A stretch of 64,000 nt of DNA from contig JADNRV010000004.1 in the NCBI GenBank assembly GCA_015499995.1, positions 186,001-250,000 of the forward strand, given 5' to 3'. Positions 12,298 through 24,190 of this stretch are shown here, one piece after another. Numbering within the stretch: position 1 is the stretch's first letter; the number at the start of each line of letters is the position of its first letter. The DNA comes from Flammula alnicola (taxonomy: Eukaryota > Basidiomycota > Agaricomycetes > Agaricales > Strophariaceae). A program made the position numbers and the translations under genes. Below the pieces are notes generated by a model, which did no database searches, was not told the origin of the DNA, and was given only the letters and a program-made list of their open reading frames with translations.

Positions 12298-15200
12298 CTA
12301 GAATTGCCTTCCTACAGCCCGTTCTTCACGGTCGAGATAATCCAGTTGTAGCGATTCATAGCCCCGGAAGGGCACTTCGCCGCAGAGGCCGCGAACAATG
12401 TCAATCATTTCATCTACGCGCTGTAAGAAAGTAGCGTTCATCAGAAAAAGCTGCAAAAGGGTCACAAGAGAAACATACAGAGATGACGCCTGAGATTGCA
12501 ACCACAGCTGTAAATGACGCAAACACAGTTCAAAACATGTTTCTGACATGCAGCAGTAATCTTACCTGTTGAGTGAGCAGGCAATTGTTCGTCCTAAACA
12601 CATAGAAAAAGGAAGGATCAGAAAAGGCCACAAAGATACAGCAAAACCCAGACTATGAAATACCCACCAAGAGCAAATCAAGTGTCAACTGATCGCCCTC
12701 AAATCCCATACTCGAACCATCCAAGTTCGCAGGCCCAGCAGCATCCTCGACTTCCGTTTCCTCGTCCTCTCTACGTTTCACTATCTTCTCTTCTTCTGAA
12801 CTGGAATCCGTGTGCAAGCTCCTTTGCTTCTCGTCACCACCCATCCGAGGTGCGAACGTCTTGAACAGAGTAGGATTCAATGATCGGCCTCCAGAGTGGT
12901 ATTCGTGGTATACAAGGCGGTCTCTCAGGTGAGGCAGGTACGCAGGTAGCGACTGGCCTTGCATGAGTGAGTTGGAGATAATTGTGAGCGTCATGAAAAT
13001 ATCCGAGAGCTGTCGACGAAAATCACGTTCAATGACCAGCAAAAGCAGAAATTTGACCCACGAAGTTAGGATTCATGTACGGCGTCTGCAAAAATACAGC
13101 TTGTCAATAAGCCATTCGGTAAGAACTGCGCATGGGCTTACCCGATGCAGCAGAGCACTGCACCACTTCGGGTCGAGCTTGGCGAAGGACTGCACAAGCA
13201 GCGCAAGAGCACCCATCATCCGCTGCCTTGAAGACAATTATTCATCGATACAATCCTGATAAACCATGATACTTACTGCAGACTAAACAATTCTTGATAC
13301 TGCGCATGAGGCCATGTACCGCTAACCAAAGCCTATGAGACACGATCATACAGGGATCAATGAAAAAAGATGGACGCACGACAGCTGGGGTTCCAACCTC
13401 GCGGTCGTCAACGAAGGAGATATGAACCTTAACCTCGTCTGCATATGCATGTATCAGGATCACTGTCCAAACTTCGAAGAAGTTTGAGAGGACATACTGA
13501 AATGCCAACGATCCTCTTTGCAATTTTCCTCATCCTCCTCTCTTTAAGTGACATTTTCTCATCACTCTCAGCACCAAAGTTAATTCGAGTTTTCTCAAAA
13601 TCTCCGCGGCGTGCACGTGCTTCCTCAGCGAGGAATGCCTCGATTTCTCCTGTGAAGATGTTGCCTGCCTCGCCAACGATGGCCGCCAGCGTTTTCCGTA
13701 CAAGCACCCGCGAGGACATAGGATTGGGGAAAAGCATAACGATGAACTGTACGCAAAAAAATAATGTCAGTCAACTCGAAAGTCGGAGGAAAGACAACAC
13801 CATCGCTCATTACGCACTGCACCCGCGTACCCAATGATAACAAGCAGCCTGTGATAAACCATTAGTGACCACCAAATAGTATTTAAACGCTGATAACATA
13901 CGCTCGCTTCCATCCAACGTTAACAGCCGCACCGGGATTTGCAAGGATGAATTGGTTTGCATCAACCCAGCTGTAACCAGACACTAGAATCAACGTCAGA
14001 AAAGATTCCATATTACTCCAGTCACATGTATACATCTACACACCAAGAACGATAGTGAGCGCGGTCATGGCCCAAAACGCTAGCTGTGCGGGGGGTCCAG
14101 CAATCCGCTCAAAGAGGAAGGGCGACACAATGACGGTCTAGATACTCACTTCAGTCAAAATCCAAAACTGAGTAAAAACTTTGGATATGTGGACAGACCG
14201 ATGAAATGACAAACCCGTACGGGTTGCCATGTCCCAACCCAGCTCCAATATACCAAGCGAGCATACCGACTGCCAAAAAGAGGTTAAAATCTGTAACGAA
14301 CACGAGGAATTTCGAATATACGCACGCAGCATGCCAATGATCGTCGCAGCCACGCGCTCCACGAAACTCGCAATCTAAGCCCTCAGGCCGTCAGTCGATT
14401 GTCCTCAACTCACACACCGAACATCGGTCTGACCTGATCGCCTGCATACAACGCCAATCCGCTCTAATAGCCAACACGACACGTCCTTGAATACCCAACA
14501 ACATCAAGCATGAACGAAGATGTCAACGTACCTGTGACATAATCAGTCCCCAAATGCCCCTATTGTCGTAATAGAACCATGCGCTGGAATGGCAGACAGC
14601 AGGGATCCACAGCGCAACTGATACGATGCCCGTACGGAAGGCAAAGATGCCCTGAGGTGACTTGAAGAACCTGAACACCGGAGCGAGCTTGAGGAAGAAC
14701 CGACCAAAAGTAGTAGTAGGTGGGAAGGCATCTGGGTTCCGTTTCTCTATAATAACAGACAGAGCAAAAACTCAACGATGAGTATCTTATCTCAGACGAG
14801 TAATGAAGGAAGAAATGGCCAACACATACTCGGTGGTTCCGCCAACCGCTCTTTCTCGTCCTCCTCCTCACCCAGCATCGACTCCGAGTCGTCATCGTGC
14901 GTACTCGATGAATCAAACGCCGCCGGATCACCTGCAGTGCCCATCTCCAGCGGAGCCTCCGAGTCCTTGAACTCGTCACCAGTGATGTCGTCCTTCACGG
15001 TGGCGATGCGAAATGGGAACCAGATCTTCGCGTTTGGTCGCTGCGCATCGATGTCGATGATAATCTTCAGCAGCTTGGCTATGCGTTCCGCAAAGGCATC
15101 GAGGGTGTCGATCAAGACGAAACATATGTAAAGCGATCTGTTATATTATAAGTTATTGGTGACATCTCCTAAACAAAAAGAAAATAATATGCACCTCGAA

Positions 15201-17072
15201 GCAAACATATCCGCAGTCTTCAACCGCTTCCTTGTCTCTGGATCAAAGAACTTCTCGTACGGTTTGATCAACTTCACCCTCTGCACAGTCCTAAACTCCT
15301 CCAATGTCTCCTTCAGCTGCCTTAGCTGACCAACCAGCCTTGCCTGTCGTTCCTCGATCTTGGCTTTATCCGCGCGCCTGAAGAGTCCAGTAATCCGACC
15401 GCTGTTGCACTCCTGGAACCACTTGATGACGCATACAAGCGCAGATTCAGTCGAGGTTCTCAAATTCGCAGAAGAAGACGCGAGAATGGGAACCAGCGAG
15501 TCCAGGTCGTGTCCATGCCGAACCTCGCGCTCCTTGATCTTGCGTAGCAACGCCTCGTATCGGTTGACTGTCCGAGGCGTGTCGGTTCCGAGATCGTGTC
15601 GCTGTTCCGCCGCCTCATGGTCCTTGTTTTCCCTCGTGTTCGTGTCGTTCACAAATGCCTGGAATGAATACAGACCACTGACGAAATTCATGTAGGTTGA
15701 GACACCTCTAGTTCGACGAGAGAAAGGTAGACGCGGACGTACACGGCACGTAACATGACCGATTTCAGCTCTGCATTGATCCTCTTCAAGTCTGTAGGCC
15801 CAAGACGTCCGACCGAGGTATCCATGTGTATGAGCTTGATTTGATGGGCGATTGCATCCACTGCATTTACTAAATTCGACCGTAATTGGCTCCCTCTCGC
15901 GTTTTTTTCAGCCCACACCTCGTGATCCGAGGGCGTCGATTCAAGGGCTTCAGACTGAAGACGAAGGAGGTCTAGAATAGGCTAAAACAATTTCAGTTAA
16001 GACACAGATGACATCAGAAATCAATCTCACAGTCCAGAAGGTCTCTTCCAGTGATGTTCTACCCAAAAAATCAGACTTCGTTCAGAGACATAAAACAATG
16101 ACTTACAACCAGACGTGGCTCAAGCTCTCGGGAAAGATTAAGGCCAAGCTTCCGATCGCAACCGCAACGTAGAAAGACGTAGGGATCAAGAATATCTTGG
16201 CGAGTTTGTAGTTGGACGTAGGAGAGACTGCAAAACGTCTTTAACTCGACGTCCATACGGAATGTATAGTCAAGACTCACGCGGTCCTATGGTACACACC
16301 TACAGAAGAATGAGAAAAGCAAATTCCGTGCACTAAGAATGCGACATACCAGATCCAGCGTGATCATGCCGAAGACAGATAGAATCGTAAGGTTGGGCAG
16401 ATAGGCCCGTAAGGCACCCATTGCAAAGGTTCCTATGAAAAGGAAAGCGCCAAAAACTGCTGATGATCTATGGAGAGTCATTGAATAGGTTTTGCGGAGT
16501 CTGCGTGGATTGGACGAACCGTGGGTCAAGAAAAAATCCGTGGAACGTAGCCTCTGCAATCTGCAGCGCAGCAGGTATGTTTGGGTTTAATCTATTCAGA
16601 AAGAATTCGATTAGGTTTATGGTAAAAGCTGAGACATGCTCACGAGGCTTTCAGTTCCTGTTCTTTCTGTGCCAGAAATGCTGAACTTCTGGCAGACAGA
16701 GCGGACGCCATGGCCGCGTTTCCCCACGCCCATCCCATACACATACCGACCAGCAATGTCGTGGCAGCTAGAAGGAAGACAGAGAGAGCGAAAGCGGGCG
16801 GGATCATGACGGCAACGATTCTGTGTTCGAAAGGTAAGACAATCTCGTGTATAGACGAAATCCACCAACAAAGCAAAAAAGGCAGTCTGCCCCATCGTAT
16901 CTCCTGACTTCCTCGCCACCAGGAGTATCATGGTCGCTGCAAAGGCAGCACAACATCGGACGAAAGTCTTGAGGGTGCGTCGTGACCGAAAGGCGGGTTT
17001 GACCCAGGAAAAGGGGCCTGGCTTTGCCCTTCGTGGCTTTGTTGGCGAGCTATTCACCCTTTCCGACGACAT
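12298..17072 (-). CDS. FUSC/ArAE_2-type multi-membrane transporter, copy B
   Basis: Paralogue of 4087-8842 in the same orientation and with the same exon layout. It starts with KPGPFSWVKPAFRSRRTLKT, followed by a hydrophobic helix and TMGQTAFF. A second exon follows with IVAVMIPPAFALSVFLLAAT and further helices. The soluble block keeps LVPILASSSANLRTSTESAL, and the C-terminal DUF2421-like block reads LPAYLPHLRDRLVYHEYHSG. The last exon ends YLDREERAVGRQF. Between the copies, exon sequences are much closer than intron sequences, as expected for retained coding function. The predicted location is a membrane (ER, vacuole or plasma membrane) and the substrate is unknown. The arrangement suggests tandem duplication followed by insertions. 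I saw no obvious break in frame. Confidence 0.82.
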
Positions 17073-17384
17073 GGGAGCGAGATGTACGCCTGAACGAGAC
17101 GCGCACGCAGTGAGAGCAAATGAGGCGAATGTCTCGGAGTCGCCGCTTGGAATTTGGAAAAGCCAAGAAAAAGCTCAAGTGGGAGTTAAATTTGTGGTGT
17201 TCCGGTCGTTAAAATATTTCGAGCATATCGATTGTCATCTTTTATTTGGTTTTCTCGAGACTGTCATTCGGCGTTGATAATGAAGTTACGAGGCGGCCCT
17301 TGAGAGCTTCAAGTTCATGTTGTGTCACTTCAGGGGCGTCAACCGCGGTGGAACCGAGATCATGTGATTGCCTTTCCGGCTTCA
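17073..17384. promoter_or_regulatory. Upstream region of transporter B (duplicated)
   Basis: Related in order and wording to 8843-9120. It runs into AGATCATGTGATTGCC, the same ATCATGTG word found before the intact MYND gene (19321). It is inferred to be the transporter side of a shared divergent promoter. Confidence 0.5.
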
Positions 17385-17470
17385 TGTTGGCCTGAGCGGT
17401 TGGCGCTCAGCATCTGTCACCGTGCCAATCCACTCTTATTCATTACCATGGATCCGGCGGAGGCTGTGAG
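17385..17470 (+). pseudogene. Orphan 5' end of a third MYND copy
   Basis: TTGGCGCTCAGCATCTGTCA, then CCGTGCCAATCCACTCTTAT, then TTCATTACCATGGATCCGGC matches the promoter and first codons of the intact gene (19360-19432: GCGCTCAGCATCTCACTGTC ... TACCATGGACTCGGCGGA). The similarity is lost after the first few codons, where the RecQ-like relic begins. Only a start codon with its leader survives. Confidence 0.6.
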
Positions 17471-19110
17471 TTGCTGAGAGGTGGGCCGGTACCTTGTCGC
17501 TCTTCGAATACAAAATTGAACTCGGTTAGAATCTTTCCTAAAAATTGCAAAAAAAAAATTGCAAAAGCTCGGTGTCGTATTGCTGTGACAAGGTCGTCCC
17601 CGTCCCAGCCTTCGCAAAGAGCATGTGCCACGAGAATGTCCGAATTGCTGTCCATTTTTGAGACTGCCGACGGTTAAGCATGTAACGGAGTCTTTCATCC
17701 GGGTCTCGAGGGGGGCGATATGTTCCATCGCAGTGAAAAGCCCTAGTAGGTTGGGATTCGTTACTGCGCTGTTGGTGGTCTTCAACCCATCGTTTCACCA
17801 GTGCAAGGTCACGACTTTCTTGAGGGTCTGAAGCGCAGGTGACACAGCAGTCGCAACCGTCAATGAGTGTGCGGTCAATCCATTGTATTCGAGGTCCACA
17901 ACACGCGAGCGTTGCTGAGGCGACGGATTATATCATTTACGGATTACTGACGGGAGTTTCTGTCGTCGTCGAAAGTCTTCGAGGGCTTGTTTCCCGACAA
18001 TATCAGCCTCCGAGTCAGGGCCTAAGAGCTCGCGGACCCAAGAGGATGCATATGTAATGGCTTCCGTGGGCTTTCCATTCCTTCCAACCTTCTGTTTAAG
18101 GTTTTCAGGTGATGAGCCCATGTCGAAAACCACGACGCGCTGAAGATTTGGAAGGTCGAAGCCATAGGTGCAGGCGTCGGTTGCAATCGCGATACTAAGT
18201 ACACCCCCACCAAGAAAATCCTTTGTGAAGGCAAGTGGCATTAGGGAATTATATAACTTTATGATTTTGAGCCGATTGGGAATGGATGAGGGAATGAGTG
18301 TGTGGAGGAACTGCATGAGGGAGCAACAGGTATTGATCGTCGCCAAAATGAGAGTGAGTGGAATATCCTGTGGCGAGATCATTCCAAAGGGAATAAGGAA
18401 ACTGAGATAGAAAATTCATGGCCAGAGACAGGATGTTGAAAGAAGCGGGGGATATACTTGACGTTGGGCCGGCCAATGCTGTATCGAGCATTCACATAGT
18501 GCCCCGATTGAAATTCTAGACGCTTCGCCATTTCGAGTGCGCGCTTGGGTGTCGCAGTGCCAGTTATAGCCCAGATACACGCAGCGTGCGGAATTCTTGA
18601 ACTTCCGTAATTTGGACTTGTTGGTCATTCTATGCCACTGCACCGTCTGTGGGCTCATAACCCCAACTACAATCCCCGTCGACGTAATAAGTTTGTTGAA
18701 TAAATCGCGTCCGGAGAGCATTGCCTCTCGTACGGAGTCTTATGATGGATCGCAAGCGCACGATGACATGTCACACGGTCCTTGTGCAACCTGGGCAAAA
18801 CCTGGGCCTATAATAAATGATCACATAAATAAATTTGATGAAAACAAAGCCGTAAAACGATACCTGTTGCTCAATGAAAAGTTTCGTTGGAACAATTATG
18901 ATTGCTATCCCAGCCTCATCCTTTACTTGAGCTGCGAGTAAAGGGGTGTGTAGAACGATGGTTTTGCCCATCCCTGTTGCAATTACCGTTCCGAGGATAA
19001 GTTCGAGTCCGTGTGTGTTAATGCTGACAAACGGAAGGAATCTTGCATTTCTCGCGAAGAAGCTGTTCGAGTCATTCCTGTGTATCGGCTTGATGTCCTG
19101 TACCAGACGT
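17471..19110 (-). pseudogene. RecQ-like DEAD-box helicase relic
   Basis: Minus-strand fragments of one helicase can be followed in order. The Walker A region GTVIATGMGKTIVLHTPLL is followed by AAQVKDEAGIAIIIVPTKL (about 18,900). A middle part reads GIVVGVMSPQTVQWHRMTNK (about 18,660). The helicase C-terminal part reads LSIAIATDACTYGFDLPNLQ and a degenerate arginine-finger motif KQKVGRNGKP (about 18,100). A Cys-rich tail, CDCCVTC, lies at about 17,855. The pieces are in different frames with stops between them, and the GKT-bearing frame lacks a normal helicase N-terminus. Related degenerate helicases are common in mushroom genomes. This one sits exactly where the third MYND copy is broken, which suggests insertion or rearrangement there. 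A spliced but functional gene is unlikely. Confidence 0.6.
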
Positions 19111-19414
19111 GGTTGAGAAAGTTAGAATTATAGAGTAGAGGCGGGGCGGTGGATATGGATTTAAAAAAAATTTACTGCGCGTCGAGGACTTGAGACGCGA
19201 TGCTACATGAATACATCGAAAGGCTTACGCCGATCGAGTGATCGTCGTTCCAGCCGCCATCATGCCGTCAGCCAAGAAAAGAAATATTTCAAAGTCCGAA
19301 TAAGCGCGTTGCAAGCTAGATCATGTGTGCCTCTCTTTCAGGCGATGACTGTCACTTAGCGCTTAGCGCTCAGCATCTCACTGTCACCGTCCCAAACCGC
19401 TCTCATTCAATACC
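19111..19414. promoter_or_regulatory. Upstream region of the intact MYND gene
   Basis: No gene. The last about 95 bases (ATCATGTGTGCCTCTCTTTC ... GCGCTCAGCATCTCACTGTC ... TACC before the ATG) are shared with 17360-17450 and, more weakly, with 11030-11100. This identifies the core promoter/leader of this gene family. Confidence 0.5.
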
Positions 19415-20452
19415 ATGGACTCGGCGGAACCTCTCCCTGAAAACAAATACGAAGACAAGGTTCTGGATCTCCACGATGTCGCGCTTCTCCTCAACTACGA
19501 GCGGGGATCAACGGAGCCGCGGTTCAGATACACCAAGCTACGCGAAGTCGCGACGACGTCCGATTTCAAGTCCATCATTCTCCCAGTACCCGAATGGACT
19601 GAGGCTGCCGTGCCTCGCATAGGCTTCGTCTTCGATCGAAAACAACCGTCGACTCAGGAAGAGAGAGACGAACCGGATCTGCCGTCCAACATCCTCCCAA
19701 ACCCCATACCTCCAGACCTGCGCAGTAATCTCGCGCAGCTCACACCGAAGGAGCTCGAAACATACTACTGGCAGGCGCGGAACCACGACGGGTGCTTTAA
19801 AGCGATCACGCTCTTCCAGCACTTCGTCGATCTCTTCCCAGAGTTCACGAGAGTACGCGTGCGGACCGTGGAGGGCAAGGACAAGACGAGAAACTACACA
19901 ACACTAGCAGACGACCGCATGATCGTCGAAATACGGTTCTTCCACCCCACCTCTGTGTCTGTCTCGGCGGTCTTTCCCGATAACAAGACATACATCACTG
20001 GCAGCGAGCCTTCGTCGCTGCACGCCGTGCTGGGGTTCGCTGCTCCCGGCTCAAAGCTCGACACGATCCTCGACCTCGCATCCTTACAATTCGGCGACGT
20101 AGGACGCGGGTCTAAAGGCAACAGCCTATTCGTACTCGAACCTATATTCCAATATGCCGCTCGATTAGACAAGTTTGCTCAAGGCAACGACCTGCAGGAG
20201 GCCAAGCTAAGCCAGCGTATACGCGACTCGACCACTCCTGACAACGACTGGCTCAAGACAGTCGCGCAACGAGCCAAGGATAGATGGGAGAAGCGCGCTA
20301 CCGTCCCTTGGTGCGGTCACTGCGGAGCTCCTCCAAAGGGGCAGGTCCTAAAGACGTGCGCAAAATGCAAATCGGCTTGGTACTGCGATCCAGGACATCA
20401 ATTGGCGGCGTGGCCTTTCCACAAGCATTTTTGTAACGATGGAAAAACATAA
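19415..20452 (+). CDS. MYND-type zinc-finger protein (intact copy)
   Basis: A single uninterrupted exon of 345 codons. The first about 295 residues are unrecognised, with motifs such as LTPKELETYYWQARNHDGCF and ILDLASLQFGDVGRG. The C-terminus holds a MYND finger from about residue 300: WCGHCG, then CAKC, then AWYCDPGHQLAAWPFHKHFC. The spacing fits C-x2-C-x11-C-x2-C-x5-C-x3-H-x8-H-x2/3-C. The sixth usual Cys is His (DPGH instead of x-x-x-C), which could still bind zinc. MYND fingers mediate protein-protein contacts, often in chromatin or methyltransferase settings; a partner cannot be named. Two broken relatives lie at 11101 and 17385. Only this copy kept the full frame. Confidence 0.85.
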   Translation: MDSAEPLPENKYEDKVLDLHDVALLLNYERGSTEPRFRYTKLREVATTSDFKSIILPVPEWTEAAVPRIGFVFDRKQPSTQEERDEPDLPSNILPNPIPPDLRSNLAQLTPKELETYYWQARNHDGCFKAITLFQHFVDLFPEFTRVRVRTVEGKDKTRNYTTLADDRMIVEIRFFHPTSVSVSAVFPDNKTYITGSEPSSLHAVLGFAAPGSKLDTILDLASLQFGDVGRGSKGNSLFVLEPIFQYAARLDKFAQGNDLQEAKLSQRIRDSTTPDNDWLKTVAQRAKDRWEKRATVPWCGHCGAPPKGQVLKTCAKCKSAWYCDPGHQLAAWPFHKHFCNDGKT

Positions 20453-20579
20453 GCGTCGCAATCATGAAATTTGTAACAAGACTGAAAAAAAATGTAATAT
20501 TGTAATTATAATTCACAAATCAAAAGACTACGCAAAACACTATACAAAGTTTCAAAAAATCATGAAACGGACATCCAGG

Positions 20580-23500
20580 TCAAACTCCAATCGTCTCCGT
20601 ATACAAAGAATCATCTGCAGAATCCATCGGCAACCTACACTCAACAGCAGCCTGAGGGACCAAGCGCAGCGTCGAGTCCGGAGCCCAACTGGAATACGGA
20701 AAGTCAAGCTCCAGTTGCAGGTTCTTCGGAATAGTGATATTGATGTGACACTCCTCATCCTCAGACGGGTCGACAAGGGTAGCTGGGGTGAGAGGCTCAG
20801 AACCGGTAGCAGGAGAATCCAAGTTGACGAGAGCCAGAGGAGACGGAAGACTATCCGGAGGTGAAAGGATCCAGCTGGGAGACCGGTACATCTCGCGGAT
20901 AAAAGTTCCATTTCCAACCTCCCTAGGTCTCGGGTTGGGGTGGCCCTCTACTGTCTCGGTGGAGGCGATATTCACAACCGGGGCTCGAGATGAATAATGA
21001 TCGTCGGGTTTCGCTTTCGTCTTGTGGGTGGAGGAATGCCCGAGCCCAAGCCCAAGGTTCCGGACGGAGAATCCCCGATGGAAAAGGTGACATGATGGCG
21101 CAAAAGAGCAAACAGAAACCTTAGAATGAACCGCAGTAGGCACGTTATATGTAAACCCAATACCACTGCCCATTTGATGAATACCGATGGGCAAATTCTC
21201 GATAGTTTCCACTGGTCGCGGTTGACGAAGAGCGCCAGTCGAGCGGGGTTTCTTGCGAAGTTTGTTCTGGAACGACGAGGTACTCACGTTGAACAAGCGA
21301 CTGCGCGACTGGATAGCAGAGCGGTACTTCCGGAGTTTAGGAGCTTTGCTGTATAGAGCTCCAGTGGCTTTCCCGAATTCCAGAGAATTAACGGAAGCGG
21401 CGGAGCACTGTTCTTCTTTGTCGAGGTCATCCCAGAACTGGGACTGACGGTCTTCGATGTTGATCTCCTGAGAGCGTGGCTCACAGTTAATCTCCGGAGG
21501 ATGTCCAGTGGTTCCAGAGATTGACAGTGGTTCATCTTCTTGAAAAACGTCGATTATCCTGGGGACAGGATTGAAGAGGTCGGGCAGAGCTTTGGTAGCA
21601 TCTTGAATCGAGTCCGCAATGGCTATTTCTTTGATAGAATGTACCCGGCGAAGACTTGAACTAGAATGAGAGCCAGGTTGACGATCGATGTCGAGAAACG
21701 ATGCATTCATGGATACATGTCGCCGATGTGTTTGGTTAACATTGGTGCCTTCGACCTTCATGACTTGTCGTCTGAAGCTAGGAACTGAAGACATAGGTCA
21801 GATTAGGGTAGCTTGAATTCACTGTAGCACACGCACCTTCCATTCGCATTGATGATACTCGGTCCCAATCCCTAAAGATGGAAAATAATGATCAGTATTG
21901 ACACTATAGCAGTATATAAAGGCGCCCTACACCGATGCGAAATATGAATGTGACTTTATTTTGCCCATGTCCCATCGCATTGCTGGGTTACGTTCCAGAC
22001 ACTGTAGCATAAATCAGTAACGCTTGACTGCCGCATAAATGAATTAACATGCTTTCAAAATCAAGTCGCGAGCCATGGGGTGCACAAGGCGCAGAGACTC
22101 GGCTGGAATGGAAGACCGAATGATTCGGTCATATAACCAAGCGTTGTCATCCTCTATGCCTTCTCGCCCTCCGAAAGGATGCTAGAAAGATGATGGTCAA
22201 TATGCATTACCTGGAGAAGATCAAGAGAGTTACCGTTCCGAAAACCATATAATGCAACAACATGCCAAATGACCAACAATCCACTGCCGAATCATGGGCC
22301 CAACCAAGGAGGATCTCCGGTGCACGATAACCCATCATCGTAGAATCAAACTCGACCATACTGGAATTGCGCTGAGGTGGTATAGCGGCCTGGGTCATAA
22401 ACTCAGCTCGGCCAAAATTTGTCAGAACAATATGGCCTTGTCCATCGAGTTGGACGTTCCGCGGCTCCAAATCTCTGTGAACGATGCCCGCAGCATGTAA
22501 ACTGGAGACGGCCACAGCCTTCACACAAATGTATGCACTTAGTAACGCATTATTGGTTGATGGAGAAGCGGAACTTACTAGTTCTGAAGCATAGGATACA
22601 GCATGGTAAGATCCAAGAGGTCCTTGCTGATTGACGAGGTCCATGAGGTTGCCTTCTGGAAGATGATCCTGTTGTCCGAAACCTTGGTCATCTTTCATCG
22701 AAATGTTAGAAACTTTAAAGCTTACCGTTACAACATATATATGCTCTCCACTGTAAAAGGACCAGCGGACCCAAGAGATGAACGGTAGAGCCATATTCGT
22801 CAAAGTCTCAAGTATAGTTTGTTCAGACCATGGAGAGTTCCTCGTCGCCCGTTTCCGCTTGATCATATACTTCTTTCCGGTATCGCGTCGGACACATGCA
22901 GTCGCATTTCCTATGGATCCTTTCGTAGGCACCCTATCGAATGCCTCGAATTCAAAATCAAATTCCGAAAGGGCGGCGGTTGGCTGGACAGATTTCGATC
23001 AGACGAAAAAGCAGGTAAATAAGGATAAGTGCCTTACAATAATAGTACAACGCGACTCTCCGTGATCCTCATGAATAATCGATAAGGCAGACGGTCGCTT
23101 CGAAGACATGACAACGATCTCCTGTATGTGGTGGTAAGTATGCGCATATAGTAGGATTTCAATTGACGTCTAACCTCGATTTCATGATGCTGCCAATCCG
23201 GAATAATTTCCTTGATATTGGTGAAGTTCTTCAAGGCGTTAGCATAGTTGTAGAATGAGGAGTCGGATAAAACCAACAAACCTCGATATCATAGCTGATG
23301 TCCGGATTTCCAATGATGCTGTGTTCCTGGGCTTCTGGAGCCGACATTTGCAGGCCCAAACCGTCGAACAGATCCGCGAAATTTCTCTGAATTGGCGATA
23401 TTGTCAATGTTCGCCTAGATTGGCTCAGATAGAGGTAGCTCACAGAAAACGGTTCAGCTTCAATCTCGCCGATTTCAAGGCGAGGCGTTGCTGGAGTGCG

Positions 23501-23638
23501 CAATATATCTGAGGTAGGTGTCAAAGGCGAAGTAGGTGATGTCTGTAGGAAGAAGAGGTCAAAGACGCGTTGAAAAGATAAATATATGCGCCTTACACTG
23601 CCCTCTCCGCCATGTCTGTTGGATGGACATACCGCCAT
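20580..23638 (-). CDS. Protein-kinase-like pseudokinase with long C-terminal tail
   Basis: Ten or so exons join in frame from the Met at 23638 to the stop at 20580. After a short N-terminal region (TSPTSPLTPTSDILRTPATP) comes an AGC-like kinase fold: degenerate glycine loop GSIGNATACVRR, beta3 lysine in YMIKRK, catalytic loop HRDLEPRN, and TNFGRAE in place of DFG. It continues with GYRAPEILLGWAHDSAVDCW, then HPFGGREG and ARDLILKACLERNPAMRWD. The domain leads into DWDRVSSMRME and a low-complexity tail of about 400 residues encoded by the last exon, which ends PMDSADDSLYTETIGV. The Asp of DFG that binds magnesium is Asn, and the catalytic-loop Lys is Glu, so phosphotransfer is probably lost or weak. 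Splitting the tail into a separate gene (Met at 21794) is possible, but the kinase reading frame flows into it through a clean intron near 21,790-21,838. Confidence 0.7.
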
Positions 23639-24190
23639 CTTGAGGATGCCTTGGACAGGGTCACAAGTAGGATTTGGTTTCTTTGCGCAATATGAGTGGT
23701 GGGTCGTGATGAGGGGGAAATGGCGGGCGTACCTCGTGAATGGAACCTACAACCAACTGGACAGATTTGCAAAGGGCGGGTCGCGAGGGTAGCGCAGGAT
23801 CAAGAGAAGAGGTGGTGGAAGTAACCAGCGAGGCTAATTCGCAGTGAAAAGGTTGTTAGGTTGGATCGGAAGGATTTGGTTGAGTTTGCCATTCACTTCG
23901 GTAACACACTGCGCGACCGACTGTGGCGCAACACATTGGTAAAGCAGGGAACTCGCCGTCAGCTTCGCGGTTGATCCTGAAGTCGAGATATTATTAGGTG
24001 TAATGGTTCCTTGCTTCGACGAATAAATTCTTTGCGCAAAGCTGACAACGGTACTTCATGTTGTTTATTGAGAGGTTAATAAAATAATGATACATTTTGT
24101 CACAATCGATTTGCGTCTTTTGGTATCTAAACAAATTGTCTGGCCATGAGGTCGAGTTTTATGAGCCGCAAGGCCAAGGAAGGAACTCAC
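23639..24190. other. Intergenic region
   Basis: About 550 bases between the pseudokinase start and the ADE8 stop. It should hold the pseudokinase promoter and the ADE8 3' end. No other gene or repeat was seen. Confidence 0.5.
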
